From Pseudomonas sichuanensis (GTDB lineage: Bacteria; Pseudomonadota; Gammaproteobacteria; Pseudomonadales; Pseudomonadaceae): a DNA stretch of 64,000 nt. A program made the translations under genes and the position numbers. The notes under the pieces were generated by a model. That model worked only from the letters and a program-made list of their open reading frames with translations, had not been told where the DNA came from and ran no database searches. The stretch covers positions 62,001 to 126,000 of the forward strand of contig NZ_QKVM01000004.1 of assembly GCF_003231305.1 (NCBI RefSeq). The letters run 5' to 3'. This document shows, one piece after another, positions 15,689-25,732 of this stretch; the first letter of the stretch is position 1; each line of letters starts with the position of its first letter.

Positions 15689-17499
15689 GCCGAGGTGTCC
15701 TCCGAAGATTGCAGGTTGGCGCCGGGCGTGGCCACGCGCAGTTGCAGGGTCAGCAGGGCGCCGCCTTCCGGGTGGTTGGCCAGCAGCAGCTCGCCGCCCA
15801 GGGCGCGCATCAGGCTTTCGCAGATGGCCAGCCCCAGCCCCAGGCCCTGGGTGCGGGTCTTGGTGGTGAAGAAGGGCTCTTTGGCGTGCTCCAGGGCCTG
15901 GCGGCTGAAGCCTGGGCCGTTGTCGCGAATGTACAGGTAGACGCAATCGTCCTGGCGCTCGGCACTTAGCCACAGCTTGCGCGGGTTGGCCTTTTCGGTG
16001 AGCGCGTCCAGGGCATTGGCCAGCAGGTTGCCCAGCACCTGGCGCAGGCGGGTTTCACCGGCCTGCACCCACAGGGTGGCCTCCGGCAGGTCACGCACCA
16101 GCTCCACGGCCATGGCCCGGCGGCGCTTGGCCAGCAGCGCCAGGGCGTCGTCCAGCGCCGGCTGCAGGGCCACGCTTTCCGGGGCGTGACGGTCGCGGCG
16201 GGCAAAGGCGCGCAGGTGGGCGATGATCGAGGCCATGCGCCCGGTCAGTTCGCCGATCAGCTTGAGGTTGCCGCGCACGTCCTCGGAACGCTGGTGGTCG
16301 AGCAGGATCTCGGCGTTTTCGGCGTAGCTGCGGATCGCCGCCAGCGGCTGGTTGAGTTCGTGGCTGATGCTCGCCGACATGGTGCCGAGCACCGACAGCT
16401 TGCCGGCCTGGACCAGCTCGTCCTGGGCGCGCACCAGCTCCTGCTGGGCGTTCTCGCGCTCCAGCACGGCGCTTTTGAGCCGGGTGTTGAGGCCTTCGAG
16501 GTCGGCGGTGCGCTCCACCACGCGGTTTTCCAGCTCATGGCGGGCGCGGGCTTCGAAGTCGATGCGGTCGATGTAATGGCGGCGGCGCTGCATAACCAGG
16601 CCAGCCAGCAGCATGGTCACCAGCAGCGCACCGGCGCCGATGGCCATGACCGTCTGCACCGAGCGGTCGACCAGGGTGCGCGGGGCGAGAATGCTCACCT
16701 GCCAGCCGGTTTCCTTGATGTCGCGGGTCTGCGTGAGCCAGGCGTCGTGGTTCAGGCTCAACGGTTGCGGCGCCTGGGTCGGGTACGGCTGGATGGCGAT
16801 GATTGCCTGGCGCTCGGCCTCGGTCAGTTCACGGGTGGCGCGAAAGCGCCAGTCCGGGCGTGAGGTGAGCACTACCACGCCGTTCTGGTCGGTCAGCAGC
16901 AGCTGCTCGGGGGTACGGCCCCAGAGGGTTTCGGTGTGGTCGAGGTCGACCTTGACCACCAGCACGCCGATCACCCGCTCACGGTCGTGCACGGCGGCGG
17001 CGAAGAAATAGCCGCGCTTGGCCGATGTGGTGCCCTGGCCGAAGAAGCGCCCCAGGTGGCCGTCCATGGCTTCGATGAAGTACGGCCGGAACGAGAAGTT
17101 GCGGCCGACGAAGCTGTCCTGCTTGTCCCAGTTGGAGGCGGCCAGGGTGTTGCCGCTGACATCCATCAGGTACATCACTTCGGCACCGGTCTGCTGGGTG
17201 ATGTGCTTGAGCAGGCGGTTGGCGTTGGTCACCGCCTCGAGCTTGAACGGGTCGGCCAGCACGCCGCGCAGGGCCGGCAGTTCGCCGAGGATCTGCGGTA
17301 GGGTCTCGTAGCGGTGCAGGGTGCCGAGCAGGTTGGCGACGTAGAGGTCGAGGGTCTGGCGGTTCTGCGAGGCCAGTTCTTCCTGGTAGTAGCGCTCGGC
17401 CAGATGATGCAGAGGCCACAGCAGTGGGGTCAGGCACAGCGCCAGCAGGGCGAGGCTGCGCCAGCGGGGGCGGCGAGGCGGCGTGGGTTTGGGAATCAT
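15685..17499 (-). CDS. dctB: Sensor histidine kinase, DctB-like
   Basis: This 604-residue kinase has an N-terminal transmembrane helix (about residues 14-33) and a long periplasmic double-Cache-like sensor (about 35-290, with NFSFRPYFIEAMDG and RGYFFAAAV). A second helix lies near 290-310, followed by a coiled coil. HisKA has the phospho-His in SASISHELNQPLAAIRSYAEN. HATPase_c shows NLLANALDA, DNGPGF and GLGLGLAI. The Cache segment matches DctB, which senses succinate, fumarate and malate. It is first in the operon, with an ATGA overlap to the regulator. Confidence 0.88.
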   Translation of the reverse strand: MIPKPTPPRRPRWRSLALLALCLTPLLWPLHHLAERYYQEELASQNRQTLDLYVANLLGTLHRYETLPQILGELPALRGVLADPFKLEAVTNANRLLKHITQQTGAEVMYLMDVSGNTLAASNWDKQDSFVGRNFSFRPYFIEAMDGHLGRFFGQGTTSAKRGYFFAAAVHDRERVIGVLVVKVDLDHTETLWGRTPEQLLLTDQNGVVVLTSRPDWRFRATRELTEAERQAIIAIQPYPTQAPQPLSLNHDAWLTQTRDIKETGWQVSILAPRTLVDRSVQTVMAIGAGALLVTMLLAGLVMQRRRHYIDRIDFEARARHELENRVVERTADLEGLNTRLKSAVLERENAQQELVRAQDELVQAGKLSVLGTMSASISHELNQPLAAIRSYAENAEILLDHQRSEDVRGNLKLIGELTGRMASIIAHLRAFARRDRHAPESVALQPALDDALALLAKRRRAMAVELVRDLPEATLWVQAGETRLRQVLGNLLANALDALTEKANPRKLWLSAERQDDCVYLYIRDNGPGFSRQALEHAKEPFFTTKTRTQGLGLGLAICESLMRALGGELLLANHPEGGALLTLQLRVATPGANLQSSEDTSA

Positions 17500-17537
17500 C
17501 GGTAAAGGGCGCCAGGAGAGTCTGGCGCAATTATGCG

Positions 17538-18398
17538 CTAGTTAAGGCAGTCGATCAGCGCTTGATGCCAGTGCGGCTGCGTAACCTGCCATTCGCGCGC
17601 CAGGCGCGAGCAGTCCAGGCGCGAGTTGAGCGGCCTTTGCGCGGGTGTGGGGTATTCGCTCGACGCGATCGGCAGCAGTTCGGCGCAAGGCAGGCCTTGT
17701 GCCTTGAGCCGTTCAGCGATGGCCTGGGCAAAGCCGAACCACGACGTTTCGCCTTGTGCGGTCAGGTGGTAGGTGCCCCAGGCGCCGGCCTGGCCCTGTT
17801 GCCAGCGTTCGATCAGGGCGCGGGTGCTGGCAGCGATGGTGCCGGCCCAGGTGGGGGCGCCGACCTGGTCGTTCACCACCTTCAATTGCGGGCGTTCCTG
17901 CAGCAGGCGCTGCATGGTCAGCAGGAAGTTGCGCCCATGCCGCGAGTAGACCCAGCTGGTGCGCAGGATCAGGTGCTCGCCGCCGACTGCCGCAATGGCC
18001 TGTTCGCCGGCCAGCTTGCTGTGGCCATAGACGCCCAGCGGGTGCGGTGCATCGTCCTCGTCATAGGGCGCCGCCTTGCTGCCATCGAAGACATAGTCGG
18101 TGGAGTAGTGGATCAGCGGCACGCCCAGGCGCGCGGCCTCTTCGGCGAGTACCCGGGGGGCTTCGGCGTTGATGGCGAAGGCCAGTTGCGGCTCGCTTTC
18201 GGCCTGGTCCACGGCGGTGTAGGCTGCGGCGTTGATGACCAGGTCGGGCCGCAGCTCGCGCAGCGGCGCGCGCAACTGCTGCGGGTGGGCAAGGTCGAGC
18301 TGCTCGCGGCCCAGCAGGTGGACTTCGCCCAGGCCGGCCAGCGCGCCTTGCAGTGCCTGGGCCACCTGGCCATTGCGGCCGCAGACGAGCACTTTCAT
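17538..18398 (-). CDS. rfbD: dTDP-4-dehydrorhamnose reductase
   Basis: The 286-residue short-chain dehydrogenase carries VLVCGRNGQVAQAL (NADPH-binding Gly motif), YSTDYVFDG and the catalytic YGHSKLAGE (Tyr...Lys). It performs the last step of dTDP-L-rhamnose synthesis. It is the last gene of the four-gene rml operon, overlapping rfbC by four bases. Confidence 0.93.
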   Translation of the reverse strand: MKVLVCGRNGQVAQALQGALAGLGEVHLLGREQLDLAHPQQLRAPLRELRPDLVINAAAYTAVDQAESEPQLAFAINAEAPRVLAEEAARLGVPLIHYSTDYVFDGSKAAPYDEDDAPHPLGVYGHSKLAGEQAIAAVGGEHLILRTSWVYSRHGRNFLLTMQRLLQERPQLKVVNDQVGAPTWAGTIAASTRALIERWQQGQAGAWGTYHLTAQGETSWFGFAQAIAERLKAQGLPCAELLPIASSEYPTPAQRPLNSRLDCSRLAREWQVTQPHWHQALIDCLN

Positions 18399-18955
18399 GG
18401 CAGCAGGCTCCCTGCCTTGCTCAGTTCGCTGAAGCGTTTGCCCAGCTTGTCCTTGTCGGAAAGCTTCGGCGCTACCCCCTGCAACTGCCAGTCGATGTTC
18501 AGGTCCGGGTCATCCCAGCGGATGCAGTGCTCGGCACCGGGGTTGTAGTAGTCGGTGGTCTTGTACAGGAACTCGGCCGACTCGCTCAGCACCACGAAGC
18601 CATGGGCGAAGCCGGGCGGGATCCACAACTGGCGACGGTTTTCGGCGGACAGGCGCGCCGCCACCCACTGGCCACAGGTTTTGGAGCTGCGGCGCACGTC
18701 CACCGCCACGTCCAGCACTTCGCCGTGGACCACCCGCACCAGCTTGCCCTGGGTGTTCTGCACCTGGTAGTGCAGGCCGCGCAGCACGTTGTGCGCTGAG
18801 CGCGAGTGGTTGTCCTGGACGAAGTCGCCCGTGAACCCGGTCAGTTCGGCGAACACCCGGGCGTTGAAGCTTTCGAAGAAAAAACCCCGGTCGTCACCGA
18901 ACACCTTGGGTTCGATGAGCAGTACGTCGGGTATGTCGGTAGCAATGATGTTCAT
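18395..18955 (-). CDS. rfbC: dTDP-4-dehydrorhamnose 3,5-epimerase
   Basis: This 186-residue cupin-fold epimerase has the signature [18 protein letters not shown], with catalytic His, and [15 protein letters not shown]. It epimerises C3 and C5 of dTDP-4-keto-6-deoxyglucose, the third step to dTDP-L-rhamnose. It overlaps rfbA upstream and rfbD downstream by four bases each. Confidence 0.95.
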   Translation of the reverse strand: MNIIATDIPDVLLIEPKVFGDDRGFFFESFNARVFAELTGFTGDFVQDNHSRSAHNVLRGLHYQVQNTQGKLVRVVHGEVLDVAVDVRRSSKTCGQWVAARLSAENRRQLWIPPGFAHGFVVLSESAEFLYKTTDYYNPGAEHCIRWDDPDLNIDWQLQGVAPKLSDKDKLGKRFSELSKAGSLLP

Positions 18956-19827
18956 GCAGATTCTTTGGCCAGTTTGCCCAGGTATTGACCGTATCCGGTC
19001 TTTTTCAGTTTTTCGGCCTTGGCCAGCAAGTCTTCGCGGCTGATCCAGCCCTGGTTGAAGGCGATCTCTTCCAGGCAGGCCACTTTCAGCCCCTGGCGGT
19101 TCTCGATGGTCTGCACGTACTGCGAGGCGTCCAGCAGGCTTTCATGGGTGCCGGTGTCGAGCCAGGCAAAGCCGCGGCCGAAACGCTCCACGCGCAGGTC
19201 GCCGCGTTTGAGGTAGGCGTTGGTGATGTCGGTGATTTCCAGCTCACCGCGTGCCGAAGGGCGTACATCCTTGGCGATGCGCACCACATCGTTGTCGTAG
19301 AAATACAGGCCGGTCACGGCATAGCTGGACTTGGGCTGCAGTGGCTTTTCCTCGATCGACAGGGCATTGCCCTGCTCATCGAACTCGACCACACCGAAGC
19401 GCTCGGGGTCCTTGACCCAGTAGCCGAACACGGTGGCCCCCGACTCATGTTTCACGGCGCGTTGCAGCTGTTCGGTGAAGCTCTGCCCGTGGAAGATGTT
19501 GTCGCCCAGGATCAGGCACACCGAGTCATCGCCAATGAACTGCTCGCCGATCAGGAAGGCCTGGGCCAGCCCGTCCGGCGAGGGCTGTTCGGCGTAGCTG
19601 ATGTTGAGGCCGAACTGCTGGCCGTCGCCGAACAGGTTCTTGTACTGCGGCAGGTCCTGGGGGGTGGAAATCAGCAGGATGTCGCGGATCCCGGCGAGCA
19701 TCAGCACCGAGACCGGGTAGTAGATCATCGGTTTGTCGTAGATCGGCAGCAGCTGCTTGGAGACACCGAGGGTGATGGGGTGCAGACGGGTGCCGGAGCC
19801 ACCGGCCAGAACGATACCTTTGGTCAT
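18952..19827 (-). CDS. rfbA: Glucose-1-phosphate thymidylyltransferase
   Basis: The 291-residue RmlA begins [19 protein letters not shown], the nucleotide-binding Gly-rich loop of sugar-nucleotide transferases. It contains [10 protein letters not shown] (metal/substrate Asp) and the RmlA-typical [15 protein letters not shown]. It makes dTDP-glucose from dTTP and glucose-1-phosphate and is feedback-inhibited by dTDP-rhamnose in characterised homologues. It is the second gene in the operon. Confidence 0.96.
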   Translation of the reverse strand: MTKGIVLAGGSGTRLHPITLGVSKQLLPIYDKPMIYYPVSVLMLAGIRDILLISTPQDLPQYKNLFGDGQQFGLNISYAEQPSPDGLAQAFLIGEQFIGDDSVCLILGDNIFHGQSFTEQLQRAVKHESGATVFGYWVKDPERFGVVEFDEQGNALSIEEKPLQPKSSYAVTGLYFYDNDVVRIAKDVRPSARGELEITDITNAYLKRGDLRVERFGRGFAWLDTGTHESLLDASQYVQTIENRQGLKVACLEEIAFNQGWISREDLLAKAEKLKKTGYGQYLGKLAKESA

Positions 19828-20909
19828 GCGATCAAGTCCTTGATGTTGGAGTTGCCCAGGCGCTCACCTTGATAGCTGCCGTCCTGTACACGGCGGCACC
19901 ATTCGAGGTTGTTCAGGTACCACTGCACGGTCTTGCGCAGACCGCTTGCGAAGGTTTCTTCGGGGACCCAGCCCAGCTCGCGCTCGATCTTGCTGGCGTC
20001 GATGGCATAGCGCAGGTCGTGGCCGGGGCGGTCCTGCACGTAGGTGATCAGGTCTTTGTAATGCGCGATGCCGGCCGGGCGTCGTTCGGGGGCCAGCTCT
20101 TCAAGCAGCTTGCACAGTTGGAGCACCACGTCGATGTTCTTCTGCTCGTTATGCCCGCCGATGTTGTAGGTCTCGCCGACCTGGCCTGTGCTCACCACCT
20201 TGAGCAGCGCCCGGGCGTGGTCCTCGACGTACAGCCAGTCGCGCACCTGCTGGCCGTTGCCATACACCGGCAGCGGTTTGCCGGCCAGGGCGTTGAGGAT
20301 CATCAGCGGGATCAGCTTTTCCGGGAAGTGGTAGGGCCCGTAGTTGTTCGAGCAATTGGTCAGCAGCACCGGCAGCCCATAGGTGCGCTGCCAGGCGCGG
20401 ACCAGATGGTCGGACGCCGCCTTGCTCGCCGAATAGGGCGAGCTGGGCGCATAGGGCGTGGTTTCGGTGAACAGGTCGTCGACGCCATGCAGGTCGCCAT
20501 ACACCTCATCGGTGGAGATATGGTGGAAGCGGAAGGCTTCGCGCTGCGCCGCCGGCAGCCGCGACCACCAGGCGCGGGTGGCTTCGAGCAGGGCATAGGT
20601 GCCGACGATATTGGTCTGGATGAAGGCCGCCGGGCCATCGATGGAGCGGTCCACGTGGGACTCGGCCGCCAGGTGCATGATCGCCTGGGGCTCGAAGCGT
20701 TGCAGAACCTCGGCGACCGTTGCCTGGTCGGCGATGTCGGCCTGGACGAACTCGTAGCGGCTGTTGCTGGCGATGGGCTGCAGCGATTCCAGATTGCCCG
20801 CGTAGGTCAGCTTGTCGAGGTTGAGCACCTCATGCTCGGTGCTGCCGATCAGGTGGCGGATCAGGGCCGAGCCGATGAAGCCGGCACCGCCGGTGACGAG
20901 AATGCGCAT
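19824..20909 (-). CDS. rfbB: dTDP-glucose 4,6-dehydratase
   Basis: The 361-residue SDR enzyme has NAD-binding [39 protein letters not shown] with catalytic Asp-Glu, and [15 protein letters not shown] with Tyr...Lys. It converts dTDP-glucose to the 4-keto-6-deoxy sugar. I start at ATG 20907-20909 (MRILVTGG); a TTG two codons upstream is possible but less likely. It is the first gene of rfbBACD, in which each junction is an ATGA overlap. No glycosyltransferase or O-antigen gene is next to the operon, so the rhamnose acceptor is encoded elsewhere. Confidence 0.96.
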   Translation of the reverse strand: MRILVTGGAGFIGSALIRHLIGSTEHEVLNLDKLTYAGNLESLQPIASNSRYEFVQADIADQATVAEVLQRFEPQAIMHLAAESHVDRSIDGPAAFIQTNIVGTYALLEATRAWWSRLPAAQREAFRFHHISTDEVYGDLHGVDDLFTETTPYAPSSPYSASKAASDHLVRAWQRTYGLPVLLTNCSNNYGPYHFPEKLIPLMILNALAGKPLPVYGNGQQVRDWLYVEDHARALLKVVSTGQVGETYNIGGHNEQKNIDVVLQLCKLLEELAPERRPAGIAHYKDLITYVQDRPGHDLRYAIDASKIERELGWVPEETFASGLRKTVQWYLNNLEWCRRVQDGSYQGERLGNSNIKDLIA

Positions 20910-21078
20910 GTGCAATGGCCTTTGCTGAGGGCTTTGGCGAAAAGCCTAGCTGGTTTGTTTGTGGCCGCTCGTCGTAAATCGTGCTGGCGAACGATGTCCG
21001 TCGCCTGGTGCGAGCTGCCTCTTGAATAACGGCAACAGTAGTGGCGATATAAGCGGCAAAAAAACCGAGGTCCCCCGC

Positions 21079-23979
21079 ATGCCCCTGAGCACCCTGATCC
21101 AGCGTTCGAGCCAGCCCAGCCCTTCACTCGGTGAAGCCCAGGCCCATGCCCTGCTGCGCTCGCATTATGACCTGCGGGGCGAGTTGCAGGCACTGGGTAG
21201 CCAACAGGATGTGAATTTTTGCCTCGACACTGGCCAGGGGCGCTATGTGCTCAAGGCCTGCCACGGCAGCTACGCCGAAGCCGAATTGCAGGCCCAGCAC
21301 GCCGCCCTGGCGTACTTGCGCGAGCGTGGCGTGCCGGTGCCGCAGGTGCAGCCGTCGCTTGCCGGTGAGGCGCTGCTGGCGCTTGAGGTCGATGGCCAAC
21401 CCCTGCGGGTGCGGCTGCTCAGTTATATCGAAGGCCAGCCGCTGACCCGCCTCAAGCACCTGCCGTTGTCGGTGGTGGCTGAGCTGGGCAGGCTGTGCGC
21501 GCAGGTCGACCGGGCGCTGGCAGGTTTCGAGCATCCGGGGCTGGAGCGCACCTTGCAGTGGGACCCGCGGCATGCCCAGGCACTGGTCGAGCACCTGCTG
21601 CCGGTCCTCACTGACCCGGCACGCCGCCAGCAGGTCGCGGGTCTGGCCCGCCAGGCCGCAGACAGGCTGGCGCCGCTGGTCGGGCAACTGCCGACCCAGG
21701 CCGTGCACCTGGACATCACCGACGACAACGTGGTGTGGGCGCGTGACGGGCAACGGGAGTGGCAAGTGCAGGGGGTGATCGATTTCGGTGACCTGCTGCG
21801 CAGCTGGCGCATCGCCGACCTGTCGGTGACCTGTTCGGCGCTGCTGCACCACGCCGAAGGCGACCCGCTGCGCATCTTGCCGGCGGTGGCCGCCTACCAG
21901 GCCGCCAACCCGCTTGAAACGGCCGAATTACAGGCGCTCTGGCCGCTGGTGCAGCTGCGCGCCGCCGTGCTGGTGCTCAGCAGCGAGCAGCAGTTGGCGA
22001 TCGACCCACTCAATCAGTACACCCGCGACAACATCGCCCATGAGTGGGAAATCTTCGACACCGCCTGCGCGGTGCCCGCCGCGCTGATGGAAGTGGCAAT
22101 CCTGCAGGCTGCCGGCAAGCGGCCCGCCAGCGCCGACTTCAGCGGTTGCCTGCCGTTGCTGCCAGCGCTTGCAGGGCAGGCGATCACCCGAGTCGACCTC
22201 GGTGTGCTCAGCCCGCACTGCGAGGCCGGCAACTGGGAGCAACCAGGCTTCGACCAGCGCCTGCTGGCCACCCAGCCTGCGCCGGCCTGCAGCCTGCACG
22301 GCCAGTACCGGCTGTCGCAAACCCACATCGACCGCCCCGAGGAGCCCGCCACCTGTGCCCTGGGTGTAGAGCTGCAGCTGATGCCCGGCAGCCTGCTGCA
22401 GGCACCTGCCGAGGGCGTATGGCAGCGTGCCGGCGACAACCGCGGCTGCCTGCGCACCGCGCACTGGAACCTGTGGCTCAACGGCCTGGAAGAGGCCCCG
22501 GCCGACGGCCAGGTGCTTGCCAGGGGCCAGGCGCTGGGCGCCACCTGTGGCTTCCTCAGTGTGCAGCTGTGCCTCGATGGCCAGGCCGTGCCGCCGTTTT
22601 TCGCCACGCCCAGTGCTGCCGCTGCCTGGCTGGCCCTGTGCCCTTCGCCTTCGGCGCTGCTGGGCTTTGATTGCGCCGCCGAGCCCCTGGCCGACGCGCA
22701 GGCGCTGCTGGCCCGCCGCGATGCCAGCTTCGCCCGCTCGCAGAAGCACTATTACGAGCAGCCGCCGCATATCGAACGCGGCTGGCGCAACTACCTGATC
22801 GACATGCAGGGCCGCTCGTACCTGGACATGCTCAACAACGTCGCGGTGCTCGGCCATGGCCACCCGCGCATGGTCGCCGAGTCGGCGCGCCAATGGTCGT
22901 TGCTCAACACCAACTCGCGCTTCCACTACGCGGCCATTGCCGAATTCTCCGAGCGCTTGCTGGAAGTGGCGCCGGAAGGCTTCGACCGGGTGTTCCTGGT
23001 CAACAGCGGCACCGAGGCCAACGACCTGGCGATCCGCCTGGCCTGGGCCTACAGCGGCGGGCGCGACCTGCTCAGCGTGCTGGAGGCCTACCACGGCTGG
23101 TCGGTGGCAACGGATGCGATCTCCACCTCCATCGCCGACAACCCCCAGGCCCTGCAAACTCGCCCGGACTGGGTGCACCCGGTGGAGGCGCCGAACACCT
23201 TCCGTGGCCGTTACCGCGGTGCCGACAGCGCGGCTGACTACCTGCGCGATGTCGATGCCAAGCTCGCCGACCTCGATGCCCGTGGCCGCCAGCTGGCGGG
23301 CATGATCTGCGAGCCGGTGTACGGTAACGCCGGCGGCATCTCGCTGCCGGCCGGCTATCTGCGCGAGGCCTACGCCAAGGTGCGCCAGCGTGGCGGGGTG
23401 TGCATCGCCGACGAGGTGCAGGTCGGCTATGGGCGCCTGGGCGAATATTTCTGGGGCTTCGAGGAGCAGGGCGTGGTGCCGGACATCATCACCATGGCCA
23501 AGGGCATGGGCAACGGCCAGCCGCTGGGGGCGGTGATCACCCGCCGCGAGATCGCCGAGGCGCTGGAAGCCGAGGGTTACTTCTTCTCCTCGGCCGGCGG
23601 CAGCCCGGTCAGCTGCCGCATCGGCATGGCGGTGCTGGACGTGATGCGTGACGAAGGGCTATGGGACAACGCCCGTGACGTGGGGCGGCATTTCAAGGCG
23701 CGGTTGCAGGCGCTTGTCGATAAGTATCCGCTGGCGGGTGCCGCCCATGGTTCGGGCTTCTACCTGGGGTTGGAGCTGGTGCGCGACCGGCAGACGCTGG
23801 AGCCGGCCACGCAGGAGACCATGCACCTGTGCAACCGCCTGCGCGAGCTGGGGATCTTCATGCAGCCGACCGGCGACTACCTGAACATCCTCAAGATCAA
23901 GCCACCGATGTGCACCACGCGGGCGAGCGTGGACTACTTTGTCGACAGCGTGGAGCGGATCCTCGCCGAAGGGCTTTGA
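21079..23979 (+). CDS. Fused APH-type kinase, M23-like domain and class III aminotransferase/phospho-lyase
   Basis: The 966-residue product has three parts. Residues about 20-330 are an aminoglycoside-phosphotransferase-fold kinase (VHLDITDDNVVW with D212 and N217; IDFGD at about 234-238). Residues about 430-510 resemble a degenerate M23 peptidase/lysostaphin-type beta domain (MPGSLLQAPAEGVW) without clear zinc ligands. Residues about 550-966 are a class III PLP aminotransferase with ADEVQVG (D778) and the PLP lysine K808 in ITMAKGMGNG. Animal hydroxylysine kinase and the ammonio-phospho-lyases acting on phosphohydroxylysine and phosphoethanolamine are separate proteins of these same kinase and PLP families. 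A fused kinase plus phospho-lyase is thus a reasonable model: phosphorylate an amino alcohol, then eliminate phosphate and ammonia. The substrate is unproven. Confidence 0.8.
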   Translation: MPLSTLIQRSSQPSPSLGEAQAHALLRSHYDLRGELQALGSQQDVNFCLDTGQGRYVLKACHGSYAEAELQAQHAALAYLRERGVPVPQVQPSLAGEALLALEVDGQPLRVRLLSYIEGQPLTRLKHLPLSVVAELGRLCAQVDRALAGFEHPGLERTLQWDPRHAQALVEHLLPVLTDPARRQQVAGLARQAADRLAPLVGQLPTQAVHLDITDDNVVWARDGQREWQVQGVIDFGDLLRSWRIADLSVTCSALLHHAEGDPLRILPAVAAYQAANPLETAELQALWPLVQLRAAVLVLSSEQQLAIDPLNQYTRDNIAHEWEIFDTACAVPAALMEVAILQAAGKRPASADFSGCLPLLPALAGQAITRVDLGVLSPHCEAGNWEQPGFDQRLLATQPAPACSLHGQYRLSQTHIDRPEEPATCALGVELQLMPGSLLQAPAEGVWQRAGDNRGCLRTAHWNLWLNGLEEAPADGQVLARGQALGATCGFLSVQLCLDGQAVPPFFATPSAAAAWLALCPSPSALLGFDCAAEPLADAQALLARRDASFARSQKHYYEQPPHIERGWRNYLIDMQGRSYLDMLNNVAVLGHGHPRMVAESARQWSLLNTNSRFHYAAIAEFSERLLEVAPEGFDRVFLVNSGTEANDLAIRLAWAYSGGRDLLSVLEAYHGWSVATDAISTSIADNPQALQTRPDWVHPVEAPNTFRGRYRGADSAADYLRDVDAKLADLDARGRQLAGMICEPVYGNAGGISLPAGYLREAYAKVRQRGGVCIADEVQVGYGRLGEYFWGFEEQGVVPDIITMAKGMGNGQPLGAVITRREIAEALEAEGYFFSSAGGSPVSCRIGMAVLDVMRDEGLWDNARDVGRHFKARLQALVDKYPLAGAAHGSGFYLGLELVRDRQTLEPATQETMHLCNRLRELGIFMQPTGDYLNILKIKPPMCTTRASVDYFVDSVERILAEGL

Positions 23980-24087
23980 AATCGATTGTTATCGGGTTGA
24001 GAGCATCCTTTATGCGAAATCGGTCTTCATTGCACCTTTGAAAGCAGATATTTATCGGCTATAAATGTTCGCCATCAGCCGGTGGGA

Positions 24088-24170
24088 CCGCTTTGCGGTC
24101 CTTTCGCGGCACAAGGCCGCTCCTACACAGGGACGCGACTCCCTGCAGGGGCTGCCTTGTGTCGCGAGAG
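24088..24170. repeat. Degenerate REP pair
   Basis: CGCGGCACAAGGCCGCTCCTACA and a diverged inverted partner (GCTGCCTTGTGTCGCGAGAG) lie between the kinase/aminotransferase fusion and aguA. Confidence 0.6.
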
Positions 24171-24219
24171 GTGCGCGCAGCGCGCCCCGCCCTTCCGCCA
24201 GTTGCCCTAGAGGTTATCG

Positions 24220-25326
24220 ATGAAAACCCTCAACACGACTCCCCGCGCCGACGGCTTCCACATGCCCGCCGAATGGGCCCCGCAAACCCAGGTGTGGATG
24301 GTCTGGCCGGAGCGCCCGGACAACTGGCGCCTGGGCGGCAAGCCGGCGCAGGCCGCGCACGTGACCCTGGCCAAGGCCATCGCCCGTTTCGAACCGGTCA
24401 CCGTGGCGGTTTCCGCCGGCCAGTACGAGAACGCCCGGCGCCAGCTCGATGTGCCCAACATCCGTGTGGTCGAGATCAGCAACGACGACGCCTGGGTGCG
24501 TGACACCGGCCCGACCTTCGTGATCAACGACCAGGGTGAAGTCCGTGGCGTGGACTGGGGCTTCAACGCCTGGGGTGGCTTCGATGGCGGCCTGTACGCA
24601 CCGTGGAACCGCGACGAGGAACTGGCGGCCAAGGTGATGGAAATGGAGCGCGTGCAGCGTTACCACACCGAAGGTTTCGTGCTTGAAGGCGGCTCGATCC
24701 ATGTCGATGGCGAAGGCACCCTGATCACCACCGAAGAGTGCCTGCTCAACCGCAACCGCAACCCTCACCTGACCCGCGAGCAGATCGAAGACATCCTGCG
24801 CGAGCACCTGGCGGTGGAAACCATCGTCTGGCTGCCGGACGGCCTGTACAACGACGAAACCGACGGCCACGTCGACAATTTCTGCTGTTACGTCAGCCCA
24901 GGCGAAGTGTTACTGGCCTGGACCGATGATTCCAACGACCCCAATTACGCACGCTGCCACGCGGCCTACGATGTGCTGAAAAACAGCCGCGACGCCAAGG
25001 GCCGCGAGTTTGTGGTGCACAAGATGCCGATCCCTGGCCCGCTGTTCGCCACCGAAGCCGAATGCGCCTGCGTCGACCAGGTGGTCGGCAGCCAGGAGCG
25101 TGACCCGTCGGTGCGCCTGGCCGGCTCCTACGTGAACTTCCTGATCGTCAACGGCGGCATCATCGCGCCGAGCTTCGATGACCCCGCCGATGCGCAGGCC
25201 AGAGCGATCCTGGCCAAGGTCTTCCCGGATCACGAAGTGGTCATGATCCCCGGCCGCGAGCTGCTGCTCGGCGGCGGCAACATCCACTGCCTGACCCAGC
25301 AACAGCCGGCGCCGTTCAAGCGCTGA
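24220..25326 (+). CDS. aguA: Agmatine deiminase
   Basis: This 368-residue member of the guanidine-modifying (peptidyl-arginine deiminase-like) family has [23 protein letters not shown] substrate loops, the catalytic His-Asp in [11 protein letters not shown] and the nucleophile Cys in [13 protein letters not shown] near the C-terminus. It hydrolyses agmatine to N-carbamoylputrescine and ammonia in putrescine synthesis or agmatine catabolism. aguB is not in the window. A terminator follows. Confidence 0.96.
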   Translation: MKTLNTTPRADGFHMPAEWAPQTQVWMVWPERPDNWRLGGKPAQAAHVTLAKAIARFEPVTVAVSAGQYENARRQLDVPNIRVVEISNDDAWVRDTGPTFVINDQGEVRGVDWGFNAWGGFDGGLYAPWNRDEELAAKVMEMERVQRYHTEGFVLEGGSIHVDGEGTLITTEECLLNRNRNPHLTREQIEDILREHLAVETIVWLPDGLYNDETDGHVDNFCCYVSPGEVLLAWTDDSNDPNYARCHAAYDVLKNSRDAKGREFVVHKMPIPGPLFATEAECACVDQVVGSQERDPSVRLAGSYVNFLIVNGGIIAPSFDDPADAQARAILAKVFPDHEVVMIPGRELLLGGGNIHCLTQQQPAPFKR

Positions 25327-25342
25327 TTCACGCAGCAAGAAA

Positions 25343-25368
25343 AAGCCCGTCCGATGACGGGCTTTTTT
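25343..25368 (+). terminator. Intrinsic terminator of aguA
   Basis: AAGCCCGTC, loop CGAT, GACGGGCTT then TTTT, 16 bp after the stop. Confidence 0.92.
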
Positions 25369-25510
25369 GTTTGTGGCGACGTTCGGTGGCGGCGAATGGC
25401 ACAGCTCTTGTATTAGTTTTTCATTGTGTTTCAGAGAGATAGGCCCACGCCGTTCTGTAACAAACCTTACGTAAGTTAGCCGCTCACGGGCCCAGGGAGT
25501 GCGTGTAGAA

Positions 25511-25708
25511 ATGAATGCAGCAAGTGAGTCGGCTATGCCCCCATCGGCAGTGAATCACCAAACGCTTGAAATACTGGCGCAGTGGTTGCGAGACCATGGA
25601 TGCATCCGGGTCAGGAAGACCGACCCACGACGTCTGCTGAACGGGCGTTATCCGCAGGGCTTGATCAGCGATGCGGAGCTCGAAGCGCTGCTGGCTGTGT
25701 GGCACTGA
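25511..25708 (+). CDS. Small hypothetical protein, 65 residues
   Basis: The frame from ATG 25511 encodes MNAASESAMPPSAV, then an amphipathic segment NHQTLEILAQWLRDHGC and a basic IRVRKTDPRRLLNGRYPQGLI, ending DAELEALLAVWH. AGGGAG at 25494-25499 is a plausible ribosome binding site, and a perfect intrinsic terminator follows within 30 bp. These two signals are the main reasons to call it real. I do not recognise the family. It has no signal peptide or membrane segment. Confidence 0.6.
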   Translation: MNAASESAMPPSAVNHQTLEILAQWLRDHGCIRVRKTDPRRLLNGRYPQGLISDAELEALLAVWH

Positions 25709-25732
25709 CCGGGTATCAATCCGTCGCAACGA

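Noticed and set aside
14279..15940. 553-codon plus-strand frame opposite dctD
   Set aside because: Antisense shadow; the minus strand carries complete receiver, AAA+ and Fis motifs.
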